This document shows, piece by piece, positions 1 to 7,280 of a stretch of DNA of 35,814 bases. The translations under genes and the position numbers were made by a program. Source of the DNA: CALMZN01 sp964540095 (lineage in GTDB: Bacteria > Patescibacteriota > Patescibacteriia > UBA1558 > GWA2-36-10); the NCBI GenBank assembly GCA_964540095.1, contig CAZILH010000009.1, positions 1 to 35,814 on the forward strand, given 5' to 3'. Numbering within the stretch: position 1 is the stretch's first letter; each line of letters begins with the position of its first letter. The notes under the pieces are model-generated. The model made no database searches, had not been told where the DNA came from, and saw only the letters and a program-made list of their open reading frames with translations.

Positions 1-200
1 AAAGCAATAATCAAAGCGTAAATAGCAATGGCTTCAGCAAAAGCTGACACCAAAAGCATTGGTACCAAAATCTTGCCAGCGGCCTCTGGATTGCGTCCGA
101 TTGATTCCATGGCTTTGGCGCCAATTTTACCGATAGCTAGAGCCGGGGAAAAACCTCCGACAGCGATAGCAATAGCTTTAGCGATTAATGTTAATTCCAT
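1..200 (-). CDS. atpE: ATP synthase F0 subunit c (partial)
   Basis: This is the first 66 codons of the proteolipid that forms the rotating c-ring of the membrane F0 sector; the 3' end lies outside the window. The reverse strand reads MELTLIAKAIAIAVGG, then the polar-loop signature GRNPEA (about residues 35-40), then a second helix with SAFAEAIAIY, whose Glu56 is the expected ion-carrying carboxylate. Start at 200 is supported by an AAAGGA ribosome-binding site 6 nt upstream. Compared with Na+-type rings (Ilyobacter), the helix-1 Gln is Ile and the Ser/Thr next to the Glu are Ala/Ile, so H+ coupling is the better inference. It follows atpB after 136 bp holding a hairpin repeat. Confidence 0.93.
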   Translation of the reverse strand, partial: MELTLIAKAIAIAVGGFSPALAIGKIGAKAMESIGRNPEAAGKILVPMLLVSAFAEAIAIYALIIA

Positions 201-271
201 ATTTTTCCTTTCTTTATTTCGGTCGACTATTATTTGGTTGTTTAAAGTCGCCTACTTTAATTAATTATCTT

Positions 272-332
272 GTCATTCTGAATTTATTTCAGAATCTCAT
301 TGATTGAGATCCTGAATCAAGTTCAGGATGAC
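272..332. repeat. Three-armed palindromic repeat, GTCAT...ATGAC ends (copy 1)
   Basis: A 61-bp element between atpB and atpE. GTCAT at 272-276 pairs with ATGAC at 328-332, and inside lie three successive hairpins: TTCTGAA/TTCAGAA (276-294), ATCTCA/TGAGAT (294-310) and TCCTGAA/TTCAGGA (310-328). The layout is that of a small cloverleaf. Two further elements with the same ends and three arms, but different arm sequences, lie at 21750-21831 and 29639-29745. In the atp transcript it could act as a processing or attenuation structure between atpB and atpE; that role is inference. Confidence 0.8.
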
Positions 333-336
333 CACT

Positions 337-1227
337 CTAATGTTCTGAAGAGTGATCAGCCGAGGCAATGGTAAAATACACTACCGTCAAAACCGCAAAA
401 ATCAAGGCCTGAATCACGCCAACCAATATCTCCAAAAACATAAACGGCAAAGGCACGCCCCAAGCCACCATGGCTGTGATCGAGGCCAACAAAACTTCTC
501 CCGCAAAAACATTGCCAAAAAGACGAAAAGATAGTGAGGCCACTTTAGCTATCTCACTAATAATTTCTATCAGTCCCACAAAAAAATTAATCGGATTGAC
601 CAAAACAATGGTTGGCTCGTGTTTAATTTTTTTGGGAATTTCTAGCAAGGCCTTAATATTAATAAATTTATTAAAATAATTCCAACCCCCAACAGTTATG
701 ACACCAAAAATATTAGCGGCGATGACCGCAAAAAGCCCCAGTGCCAAAGTAGTGTTCAAATCAGCTGTACCTCCGCGCAGAAGTGGTAAGTCGTTATAAG
801 TAATTGACCCTACTCCAGGCAACATTCCTAGCCAATTGTTTATCAACACAAATAAAAAAATGGCAAAGACAATCGGAAAAACTTTTTTACTTTTGGCTCG
901 ATCATTGGTCACCATATCAATCATACCAAAAGCGCCTTCAATTATGGTCTCCATAAAGCTCTGAAATTTTCCCGGCACTTTGGAATTCTTGGCTCTAATT
1001 ACTAAAGACAAAATAATAATCAAAATAACTGCCAGCCATGATGTCAATAATGAATTGGTAATGGGAAATTGTTTGACATAAAAAAGCGGCTCAGCAAAAA
1101 GAGTGTGCTCGTGCTCGGTCTCATGACTCTGCTCAAGCTCTTGATGATTTACCAAACCGTTTTCAGCTTCCGCTGAAATATCAGTATTTTCTATTTTATT
1201 CTCTATTTGATTGCTTGCTTGATTCAT
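337..1227 (-). CDS. atpB: ATP synthase F0 subunit a
   Basis: Membrane stator subunit that forms the ion half-channels against the c-ring. The 296-residue product has the family signature SLSFRLFGNVFAGE near residues 231-244; Arg235 is the essential arginine that faces the c-ring glutamate. Hydrophobic helices cover about residues 57-77, 115-137, 160-180, 208-230 and 250-290. The N-terminal ~45 residues are hydrophilic, acidic and His-containing (SHETEHEH), as in other bacterial a subunits with variable N-termini. The start overlaps the upstream AtpZ/AtpI-like ORF by 32 nt, so the two are probably translationally coupled. I see no good Shine-Dalgarno sequence. Confidence 0.96.
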   Translation of the reverse strand: MNQASNQIENKIENTDISAEAENGLVNHQELEQSHETEHEHTLFAEPLFYVKQFPITNSLLTSWLAVILIIILSLVIRAKNSKVPGKFQSFMETIIEGAFGMIDMVTNDRAKSKKVFPIVFAIFLFVLINNWLGMLPGVGSITYNDLPLLRGGTADLNTTLALGLFAVIAANIFGVITVGGWNYFNKFINIKALLEIPKKIKHEPTIVLVNPINFFVGLIEIISEIAKVASLSFRLFGNVFAGEVLLASITAMVAWGVPLPFMFLEILVGVIQALIFAVLTVVYFTIASADHSSEH

Positions 1228-1501
1228 TATCTTTTTTTTGCTCTTTTCCTTGATCCAACATAGCCATGTATTTGATGCCTATCTTAGCCAAACCAAGGCA
1301 AGATATGATAAAAGCCAAGGCCGTCAGGCTAAAAAAATATAAACTGCCACTATTCTGCTTATTATCTAAATAACGACCTAAATAAAGGGCACCAATCACT
1401 GGTATGGCAATCCAACCAGTGCTTTCCGCAAAAACCCTCAAACTGAATGACAGCCAATAATTCTTATCTTTGTCAGACCAGGGCTTATTTTTATTTTCCA
1501 T
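1196..1501 (-). CDS. AtpZ/AtpI-like F0 assembly protein
   Basis: A 101-residue protein with two membrane helices (about residues 27-45 and 55-75) joined by the motif GALYLGRYLDNK, typical of the AtpZ/AtpI family whose genes precede atpB. Known members help c-ring assembly or Mg2+/Ca2+ supply; which applies here cannot be read from sequence. The C-terminal 20 residues are charged (KEQKKDNESSKQSNRE). It is the first gene of the atp operon, with its own promoter (1535-1563), a leader of about 25-30 nt and a GGAAAG purine stretch just before the ATG. Confidence 0.8.
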   Translation of the reverse strand: MENKNKPWSDKDKNYWLSFSLRVFAESTGWIAIPVIGALYLGRYLDNKQNSGSLYFFSLTALAFIISCLGLAKIGIKYMAMLDQGKEQKKDNESSKQSNRE

Positions 1502-1534
1502 CGCTTTCCAGAAAATATTAAAAAGTGCGGCTAT

Positions 1535-1563
1535 ATTTTAGCTAATTTTATAAACAAAGTCAA
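1535..1563 (-). promoter_or_regulatory. Promoter of the atp operon
   Basis: On the minus strand TTGACT (1558-1563), a 17-bp spacer and TAAAAT (1535-1540) fit a housekeeping sigma-70 promoter. Transcription would start near 1528 and leave a leader of about 27 nt before the atpI-like ATG at 1501. Confidence 0.7.
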
Positions 1564-1615
1564 TATCAAAAAAATCGACCCTGCACCGTACGATGCGGGA
1601 TTGTTATTTCAAATA

Positions 1616-1644
1616 TTGCCCATTTCTTTCATTTTACCTATAAT
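1616..1644 (+). promoter_or_regulatory. Leaderless promoter of the RNA methyltransferase
   Basis: TTGCCC (1616-1621), a 17-bp spacer and a perfect TATAAT (1639-1644). The ATG begins at 1651, only 6 nt past the -10 box, so the expected transcription start is at the ATG itself and the mRNA would be leaderless. Confidence 0.75.
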
Positions 1645-1650
1645 ACCTAC

Positions 1651-2385
1651 ATGTTAACCCACAAAGAATTGACTTGGCTCAAATCTCTACAAAGCAAGAA
1701 AGACCGTGATCAAGAGCGGTGTTTTTTGGTGGACAACCCCAAAGTAATTAGCGAGCACAAAAATTCCAAATATTTTAAAAAACTATACGTCACAGAGGAA
1801 GCCAGCTTAAAATACCAAAAATATTGGGCCAATACTGATTATGCTATCATTAGCAACCTTGAATTAAAAAAAATTTCGCCCAGCACCACGCCTCAAGGAG
1901 CGATCGCTGTTTTTGATTTTTTTCCCGAAATAAAATTCAGCCACACAGCTTCTGTTGTTTTACTGCTTGATGGCCTTCAAGATCCAGGTAATATCGGCAC
2001 TATTTTGCGTACAGCTGATTGGTTTGGTGTTAAAAATATTTTTTTAAACTCTGCTTGCGCTGATGTCTATAATCCCAAAACAATTGCTAGTAGTATGGGT
2101 TCAATTTTTAATGTTAAATTTTACCAAAACCAAAACCTGTCTGAAGTAGTTGAGGATTTGAAAAAAAATGATTATAAAATAATAGCCAGCGATAGTCATG
2201 GCCAAAATAATACTTTGCCAACAGGAAAATTAGCTGTTATTATCGGCAGTGAAGCGCATGGCATATCAGCCGAGTTGATGGCGCTAGCTGACCAACACTA
2301 CCAAATACCAAAAATTGGCCAAGCCGAGTCACTCAATGCGGCTGTGGCAACTGGAATTATACTTTATCAATTGAGTGGGAAATAA
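1651..2385 (+). CDS. SpoU/TrmH-family RNA 2'-O-methyltransferase
   Basis: SAM-dependent methyltransferase of the knotted SPOUT fold, expected to methylate a ribose 2'-OH in rRNA or tRNA. The 244-residue product has a substrate-binding N-terminal domain (about 1-95) and the three SpoU motifs: DPGNIGTILRTA (111-122, with the catalytic-type Asn114 and Arg120), IIGSEAHGIS (197-206) and IPKIGQAESLNAAVATG (219-235). The overall shape matches RlmB/TsnR-like 23S rRNA methyltransferases, but the exact target base cannot be assigned. It is a single-gene unit divergent from the atp operon, starting on a leaderless promoter and ending before a strong hairpin. Confidence 0.9.
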   Translation: MLTHKELTWLKSLQSKKDRDQERCFLVDNPKVISEHKNSKYFKKLYVTEEASLKYQKYWANTDYAIISNLELKKISPSTTPQGAIAVFDFFPEIKFSHTASVVLLLDGLQDPGNIGTILRTADWFGVKNIFLNSACADVYNPKTIASSMGSIFNVKFYQNQNLSEVVEDLKKNDYKIIASDSHGQNNTLPTGKLAVIIGSEAHGISAELMALADQHYQIPKIGQAESLNAAVATGIILYQLSGK

Positions 2386-2416
2386 AAAAATAGCCATTTT
2401 GACTATTCTTAAACCT

Positions 2417-2450
2417 GACCTTCGAGGTCGCCACGACCTCGAAGGTCTTT
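2417..2450 (+). terminator. Rho-independent terminator of the methyltransferase gene
   Basis: A perfect 14-bp stem beginning GACCTTCGAGG (2417-2430), loop CCA, and the matching arm 2434-2447, followed by TTT and a T/A-rich tail. It lies between the convergent methyltransferase and rmuC genes and may serve both. The stem is unusually long for a terminator. Confidence 0.8.
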
Positions 2451-2456
2451 TATATT

Positions 2457-3500
2457 TTACTCCAATCTCGGTCGATCAATTTCTTCTATTGCTATCTCCC
2501 CTCCCTGGCCACTAACTTTCAAGATATCTTTATCTAGCTTCTTAAATTCTTTGCTAGAAAAATTATAAGTATTTACGGTCGTAGTTAACTGGCTACCCAG
2601 CTTATTATGATACTCAGCGTAGGCAGACATGTGTTTTTGTAATTTTTCGACATTACTCCTGATTTCTTTAGCTGACTCCTCTATTTGTAGGGCTTTCAAA
2701 CCCTGCAGCACTGTCTGCAAATAAGCCGCAAAAGTAGTAGGTGAAACAATAATTACTTTTTTTTCATTAAAAGCATAATCAATCAAATTACGCGTATTGA
2801 CTTTGACCGCTCCCACTTCATTGATAAGCAAATCATAATAAATACCTTCAGCCGGAATATACATAAAAGCAAAATCCAAGGTTTTTTCTTGGGGCCTGAT
2901 GTATTTGGCGGTCTCATCAATGCGCTTTTTTAAGTCATTTTTAAATTCTTTTTCTAAAATCTCTTTTTTGGCCTTGTCGGTCTCATTGATAATGCGACGA
3001 TAATTTTCCAAAGAAAATTTGGCATCAACTGGCAAAATCTTGTCTTTGATCTTCACCACCGCGTCCACGGCTTCGTTGTTTTTGAAGCGATACTGCATCT
3101 GGTAGCTCTGGGGTGGCAAAATATTGCTCAAAATCAATTCCAAGCTGGCCTCACCTAGTGATCCCCTGTTTTTGGAATTAGTCAAAACTTTTTCCAAGTT
3201 CTGCAATTGATCAGTAAAACCCACTACCTGCTTGTTGGTCTCTTCCAGCTTCAAAAGCTTTTCTGTCATGTCTTTGGAGATTCTGGAGGTCTCCATAAAC
3301 TGATCCTGTAACATTTTGGCTGACTGGTGAGTGGTGGAATCAATCTTCTCGCCCAGTTGTTTGGTCAAATCAGAAATCTGCGATTGCAAAAGCAGTAATG
3401 ATTTATCATCGCTAGGTTTTTTGTTTTGCAATATCAAATAAATAATAATCGCGATACCGATTATCAAAATTACTAATACTATCAATGAAAATGTTTCCAT
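2457..3500 (-). CDS. rmuC: RmuC-family protein
   Basis: RmuC proteins limit inversions at short inverted repeats and carry a PD-(D/E)XK-like nuclease fold; their exact activity is not settled. The 347-residue product has an N-terminal membrane helix (about 5-25), a coiled-coil stretch (about 35-105) and the RmuC domain (about 110-300), with SLGEASLELILSNILP, ILPVDAKFSLENYRR and FAFMYIPAEGIYYDLL. It is anchored with the nuclease-like domain in the cytoplasm. Its ATG follows directly on the tatD stop (TAA then ATG, no gap), so it is the last gene of a coupled tatD-rmuC pair. Confidence 0.9.
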   Translation of the reverse strand: METFSLIVLVILIIGIAIIIYLILQNKKPSDDKSLLLLQSQISDLTKQLGEKIDSTTHQSAKMLQDQFMETSRISKDMTEKLLKLEETNKQVVGFTDQLQNLEKVLTNSKNRGSLGEASLELILSNILPPQSYQMQYRFKNNEAVDAVVKIKDKILPVDAKFSLENYRRIINETDKAKKEILEKEFKNDLKKRIDETAKYIRPQEKTLDFAFMYIPAEGIYYDLLINEVGAVKVNTRNLIDYAFNEKKVIIVSPTTFAAYLQTVLQGLKALQIEESAKEIRSNVEKLQKHMSAYAEYHNKLGSQLTTTVNTYNFSSKEFKKLDKDILKVSGQGGEIAIEEIDRPRLE

Positions 3501-4310
3501 TTATTTTAAATTAAATAATTTTTTAGCATTGTCGCCTGTTATTTCAATAATATCTTCTACTGCTTTTTCTTTTATTTGGGCAATTTTTTCCGCCACATAT
3601 TTGACATAAATCGGCTCATTTCTTTTGCCGCGGTATGGCTCTGGCGCCAAATATGGCGCGTCAGTTTCAATCAAAATATGCTCTAATGACACTTCCCTTA
3701 TAATCTCCTCCAAAACGCCAGTTTTGTCAAAAGTGACTATACCGGTAATACCAATATAAAACCCCAAATCAACCAACTGCTTGGCTTCACTCAAATTGCC
3801 ACCAAAACAGTGCACCACTCCCCGAGTATAGCCATAGGTCTTTAATAAATTATAAATATCTTGATAAGCATCTGGTTCATTTTTACCATTTCGGCCATGC
3901 ACTATCACGGCTAAATTATTTTTCTTGGCCAATTCCAAATGCTGTAAAAAAACTTTTTTTTGTTTGTCTTTTATTTCCTCAACCGACTTGGCGCCTTTGG
4001 CAAAACTTATATCCAGATGAAAATAATCAAAACCAGTTTCACCCATGGCTACTACTTTCCCTCTATTATCATCAATCAATTTTTGATAATCAGCTATTTC
4101 AAACTCTTCATCAAAAACATGAATAGGGTGTAAGCCCAAAGAAGCATAAAAATTTTGACCATCGGCAATATCTACGGCTTTCTGACTCGTGGCCTTGGCC
4201 GCGCCAACATTGACGACAAGCAGGCCCGCATTTTTACAGCGGGCAATGACTTGGCTTCGGTCTTCGTTGAAGGCCTGAAAATTCAAATGAGCGTGCGAAT
4301 CAACCAACAT
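3501..4310 (-). CDS. TatD-family metal-dependent hydrolase/DNase
   Basis: Amidohydrolase-fold TIM barrel; characterised members are 3'-5' DNA exonucleases. The 269 residues fit the family length. The full metal set is visible: DSHAHLN (His6, His8), GETGFD (Glu91), VIVHGR (His138), VVHCFGG (His167) and ETDAPYL (Asp217), followed by the family tail PEPYRGKRNEP. The start codon overlaps the cvpA stop by 1 nt (TAATG), so translation is probably coupled. It sits in a cvpA-tatD-rmuC block. Confidence 0.93.
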   Translation of the reverse strand: MLVDSHAHLNFQAFNEDRSQVIARCKNAGLLVVNVGAAKATSQKAVDIADGQNFYASLGLHPIHVFDEEFEIADYQKLIDDNRGKVVAMGETGFDYFHLDISFAKGAKSVEEIKDKQKKVFLQHLELAKKNNLAVIVHGRNGKNEPDAYQDIYNLLKTYGYTRGVVHCFGGNLSEAKQLVDLGFYIGITGIVTFDKTGVLEEIIREVSLEHILIETDAPYLAPEPYRGKRNEPIYVKYVAEKIAQIKEKAVEDIIEITGDNAKKLFNLK

Positions 4311-4816
4311 TACATCAAAGAATTAATACTCTTGATGGCTTCAGGAATAAAGGGCTCAATAACAACGGAAATACTATTGACCCAAGCCGAAATAAAAGAA
4401 TTTTGAAAGGACTGAGTAATAGATGCACTTATTGGAAATCTAGCCAAAAGATACACCAAAGCACTGATAGCCAAAACACCACCCAGCAAGCCAACGACCG
4501 CGCCAAGCATTTTGTTGATTAAATCAATAAACGGTATAAAGTGAAAAATCAAATTTATTATCTTGACTACCAAACCAATAATAATATTAATAGCCACAAA
4601 AATTACTACAAAGGCCAAAATGTTGGCTAAGGCCTGATTATCAATATTGATGGCTTGCATTATCCAAGCGCCAACTTGGTTCATATAATGAGAGCCAAAC
4701 CAAATGCCCAAGATAACACCGATAAATCCGCCAATGGCGCCGACCAAGCCAGAGCGAAAGCCCTGCCACACAAAGACAAACAAAATGATCACTAAAATTA
4801 CATCAAATAAACTCAT
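4310..4816 (-). CDS. CvpA-family membrane protein
   Basis: A 168-residue protein with four hydrophobic helices (about 3-22, 25-45, 62-88 and 98-125) and the family N-terminus FDVILVIILFVFVWQGFRSG with GxxxG-rich helices. CvpA proteins were named for colicin V export and are linked to envelope maintenance; the mechanism is unknown. It overlaps tatD by 1 nt and lies 29 bp after the ACT-like gene in the same transcriptional direction. Confidence 0.85.
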   Translation of the reverse strand: MSLFDVILVIILFVFVWQGFRSGLVGAIGGFIGVILGIWFGSHYMNQVGAWIMQAINIDNQALANILAFVVIFVAINIIIGLVVKIINLIFHFIPFIDLINKMLGAVVGLLGGVLAISALVYLLARFPISASITQSFQNSFISAWVNSISVVIEPFIPEAIKSINSLM

Positions 4817-4845
4817 AGTTTTTTATTTCAATTTTTTAATAATTA

Positions 4846-5112
4846 TTAATCACTAACAATATTAATCTTGGCTACTATGCCATACAGCTTGTTCAGCTTG
4901 AGAGTTAGACTTTTTAACTCGCGGGTTGTGCCTTTGGCTACCACCACAATCAAACCAGTGCAGTGCGCAATGCAAGCTGGCTGTACATTGACTCCCAGGC
5001 GAGCCATGATCATGTGCCCCGCATCAGTCAAAAGCTGATTGACATCCTTGGCGTGCATTTGCCTATCCTTGATTAAAATCGTGATAGTGCTTAATTGTTT
5101 TTTTTCTGCCAT
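4846..5112 (-). CDS. Small stand-alone ACT-like regulator (TM1266 type)
   Basis: An 88-residue protein with an alternating β/α pattern: STITILIKDR (strand), a helix over KDVNQLLTDAGHMIMARLGV, a second strand GLIVVVAKGT, a helix over TRELKSLTLKLNKLYG and a final strand VAKINIV. This closely follows the TM1266 family, often annotated as a putative iron-only hydrogenase system regulator and related to the ACT/NikR C-terminal fold. No hydrogenase gene is present here, so that name should not be taken literally. It has two Cys (PACIAHC) that could bind a ligand. It lies 1 nt after the Nudix gene. Confidence 0.65.
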   Translation of the reverse strand: MAEKKQLSTITILIKDRQMHAKDVNQLLTDAGHMIMARLGVNVQPACIAHCTGLIVVVAKGTTRELKSLTLKLNKLYGIVAKINIVSD

Positions 5113-5113
5113 A

Positions 5114-5554
5114 TTATTTATTTAAACTATTATATATTACAAATGCTTTTTTAATAATCTTATCTAAACCTGACACAACATATTTATAATTATCTATTTC
5201 TCCTTCAGTGACCCAAGCCATACTAACGTGCTCAGTTAAATCACAAATATTGACAACTTGATCAGATTCTATCAAAGTCACAATCAAACAAACTGGATCA
5301 GGAAATTTCTCACCACTAGAATTTTCATAAAAAATTAAATAATCTACTAGCCCCAATTTTTCAAATTTATCCAAATTTAATTCTTCTTTTAATTCACGTC
5401 TAAAAGCTGGCTCGGATGCCTCACCCTTGTCAATTCTTCCTCCAATCAAACCCCAATATCCAGGTCGCTTATTAGATTCCAAAATCAAACATTTACCATC
5501 TTTTATCCAAGTAGCTGATTGTGACACCCAAAATTTTTGAAATTCTTTTTTCAT
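5114..5554 (-). CDS. Nudix hydrolase
   Basis: Hydrolyses a nucleoside diphosphate linked to another group; the substrate cannot be named. The 146-residue product carries the Nudix box from Gly39 to Leu61: Gly39, Glu45, then RELKEEL (53-59) with the metal-binding Glu57 and Glu58. The usual Gly near the end of the box is Asn60, a tolerated change. The preceding PGYWGLIGGR is typical of the family. Its ATG overlaps the rsmI stop (ATGA, 4 nt), which points to translational coupling. Confidence 0.88.
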   Translation of the reverse strand: MKKEFQKFWVSQSATWIKDGKCLILESNKRPGYWGLIGGRIDKGEASEPAFRRELKEELNLDKFEKLGLVDYLIFYENSSGEKFPDPVCLIVTLIESDQVVNICDLTEHVSMAWVTEGEIDNYKYVVSGLDKIIKKAFVIYNSLNK

Positions 5555-6222
5555 AGCTTATCTACAACTACCACAAACTCCCCTTTTATTTTTGTTTTGT
5601 CTTTATTAAAAACATCCAAAATCTCAACTGCGGTGCCACGATAAATTGTCTCAAATTGTTTGCTTAATTCTCGGCCGACAATCAACTGTTTGGGACTGTC
5701 CGCCAACTGCTCCAGTGCTTTGACAATACGATGTACTGATTCAAAAAATATCACGGGCACAATTTCTTTTTTTATCATTTCAATCAAGGTCTGGCGTCCT
5801 TTTTTGTGCGGTAAAAATCCCAAAAAAATAAAACGATCGAGTTGTATGCCAGCTACGCTGATAATAGCTGACAAGGCCGATGGCCCAGGAACAGGTATGA
5901 TTTTTACTTCTGGCAATTCGGCTAATACTTTTTTGATCAGCTGTCCACCAGGATCTGATATGCCCGGTGTGCCAGCATCACTGACATAAGCTACGTCATT
6001 GCCTGAAAGCAATTCTTTTTTTATCCTCTGCCAATCAGTGTTTGCACTGTGTTGTTGCCAGACCAATAATTTTTTTTCAATCTGGTATTTGTTTAACAAC
6101 CTAATAGTCACCCGCTTGTCTTCGGCAACGATCACGGCTACTGTACGCAAAATATCCAAAGCACGCAGAGTGATATCCTCCAAATTCCCAATGGGTGTAG
6201 CAACAATATATAAATTACTCAT
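5551..6222 (-). CDS. rsmI: 16S rRNA (cytidine1402-2'-O)-methyltransferase
   Basis: SAM-dependent tetrapyrrole-methylase-fold enzyme that 2'-O-methylates C1402 in the ribosomal P site. Key motifs are LYIVATPIGNLEDITLRAL (residues 4-22), VSDAGTPGISDPG, PVPGPSA, and the FFESVHRI segment. At 223 residues it lacks the C-terminal ~50 residues of many homologues, a reduction that leaves the catalytic core whole. It ends with TGA, which shows TGA is read as stop. It starts 5 nt after the permease stop. Confidence 0.93.
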   Translation of the reverse strand: MSNLYIVATPIGNLEDITLRALDILRTVAVIVAEDKRVTIRLLNKYQIEKKLLVWQQHSANTDWQRIKKELLSGNDVAYVSDAGTPGISDPGGQLIKKVLAELPEVKIIPVPGPSALSAIISVAGIQLDRFIFLGFLPHKKGRQTLIEMIKKEIVPVIFFESVHRIVKALEQLADSPKQLIVGRELSKQFETIYRGTAVEILDVFNKDKTKIKGEFVVVVDKL

Positions 6223-6227
6223 TGAAC

Positions 6228-7253
6228 TTATTTTCTTTTAGCCATGGCATACTCAAAATAAACCGAAATAGCTGTGGCAATCGGTACGGCTAGTAGAGCG
6301 CCAATAATTCCGGCCAAACGACCACCAGTCAAAATTGCCAAGATCACTACTATTGGGTTAAGCCCAGTGCTTTTGCCCATGACCTTGGGCACAATCACAT
6401 GATTTTCTAACTGCTGAATAGCTAAATATAAAATACCAGTATATAGGGCTTTGTTGAAACTATCACCCCAAGCAAAAAATATAGCAATAATGGCTGATAT
6501 CCATGGTCCTAAAATTGGCACAATCTCCAGCAAACCAGCCAAGACCGCTAGCAACAAAGCGTATTTGACGTGTAGCAACACCAAGCCAATATAAACCGCC
6601 AAGAAAATAATGACCGACAAAATCATCTGCCCTCTAAACCACATACCCAAGCGTTTTTGCATGCCTTCTACCAAATAATTTACCTGCTCCTTTTTCTCCA
6701 CTGGAAATAAATGGCGAATAAATTTTTTGAAACCATTTTCTTCTATAGTCAAATAAAAAGTAATCACCAAGACCATGAAAAAACTAAAAATACCACCAAA
6801 AACTGAAGTTACGACATTGAAAATGCCAGAACCTATTTGCGATAAGCTTTGAGCCAGTTGTGACAAAGAAATACCGCTAGCATTTTGCGCGCTACCAGGA
6901 TTGACACCTTCTAGACGATGCAAACTAGCTAACATTGTGTTTATTTTGGCGTAAATTTGCGGAAAAGATCGAGAGATGTCCATGATCTGATCAGCTATAG
7001 GACCAGACAGCAAAATAACCACTAGTGTGATTACTGACAAAAAAATTAAAAAAATTACCGCAATACTCAAACCGCGCGGGATCTTTATCTTATGCAGTCC
7101 GTCAACCCAAGGATCAAAAGCCGAGGCCAATACTACTGCTACTACAAATAGGGCCAAGACGTCCCTAATCATAATCACCACAGCCACTAGCGCCAAAATT
7201 AAAATAATGCGCCAGATTGTGCCATTGGAAATCGTCATGTTTTGTTTTGTCAT
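6228..7253 (-). CDS. AI-2E/PerM-family membrane transporter
   Basis: A 341-residue polytopic protein of the AI-2E transporter (PerM/YdiK) superfamily. Paired helices occur at about 13-45, then an extramembrane domain with the signature SFPQIYAKINTML, and later helices including FFMVLVITFYLTIEENGF, RGQMILSVIIFLAVYIGL and a conserved end LAGLLEIVPILGPWISAI plus LENHVIVPKVMGKSTGLNPI. Substrates vary in the family (AI-2, Na+/H+), and none can be named here. It lies 27 bp after the M16 peptidase gene. Confidence 0.9.
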   Translation of the reverse strand: MTKQNMTISNGTIWRIILILALVAVVIMIRDVLALFVVAVVLASAFDPWVDGLHKIKIPRGLSIAVIFLIFLSVITLVVILLSGPIADQIMDISRSFPQIYAKINTMLASLHRLEGVNPGSAQNASGISLSQLAQSLSQIGSGIFNVVTSVFGGIFSFFMVLVITFYLTIEENGFKKFIRHLFPVEKKEQVNYLVEGMQKRLGMWFRGQMILSVIIFLAVYIGLVLLHVKYALLLAVLAGLLEIVPILGPWISAIIAIFFAWGDSFNKALYTGILYLAIQQLENHVIVPKVMGKSTGLNPIVVILAILTGGRLAGIIGALLAVPIATAISVYFEYAMAKRK

Positions 7254-7280
7254 ACTTTTATTTTTACCCTGTTAAATAAA

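Noticed and set aside
1579..1599. Short GC-rich near-palindrome (CCCTGCA/TGCGGG) between atpI and the methyltransferase gene
   Set aside because: The stem is imperfect and lacks a T-run; it is noted only as a possible remnant repeat.
2417..2447. Long 14-3-14 hairpin as another copy of the 30-bp double palindrome
   Set aside because: It is a single long stem with one loop, not two 6-3-6 units, and works as a terminator.
5551..5553. Possible UGA recoding as in SR1/Gracilibacteria
   Set aside because: TGA ends rsmI at a sensible place with an ATGA overlap, and no gene has in-frame TGA codons.
5114..5554. Asn in place of the last Gly of the Nudix box as a sign of inactivity
   Set aside because: The metal-binding Glu residues are intact and this position varies in active Nudix enzymes.
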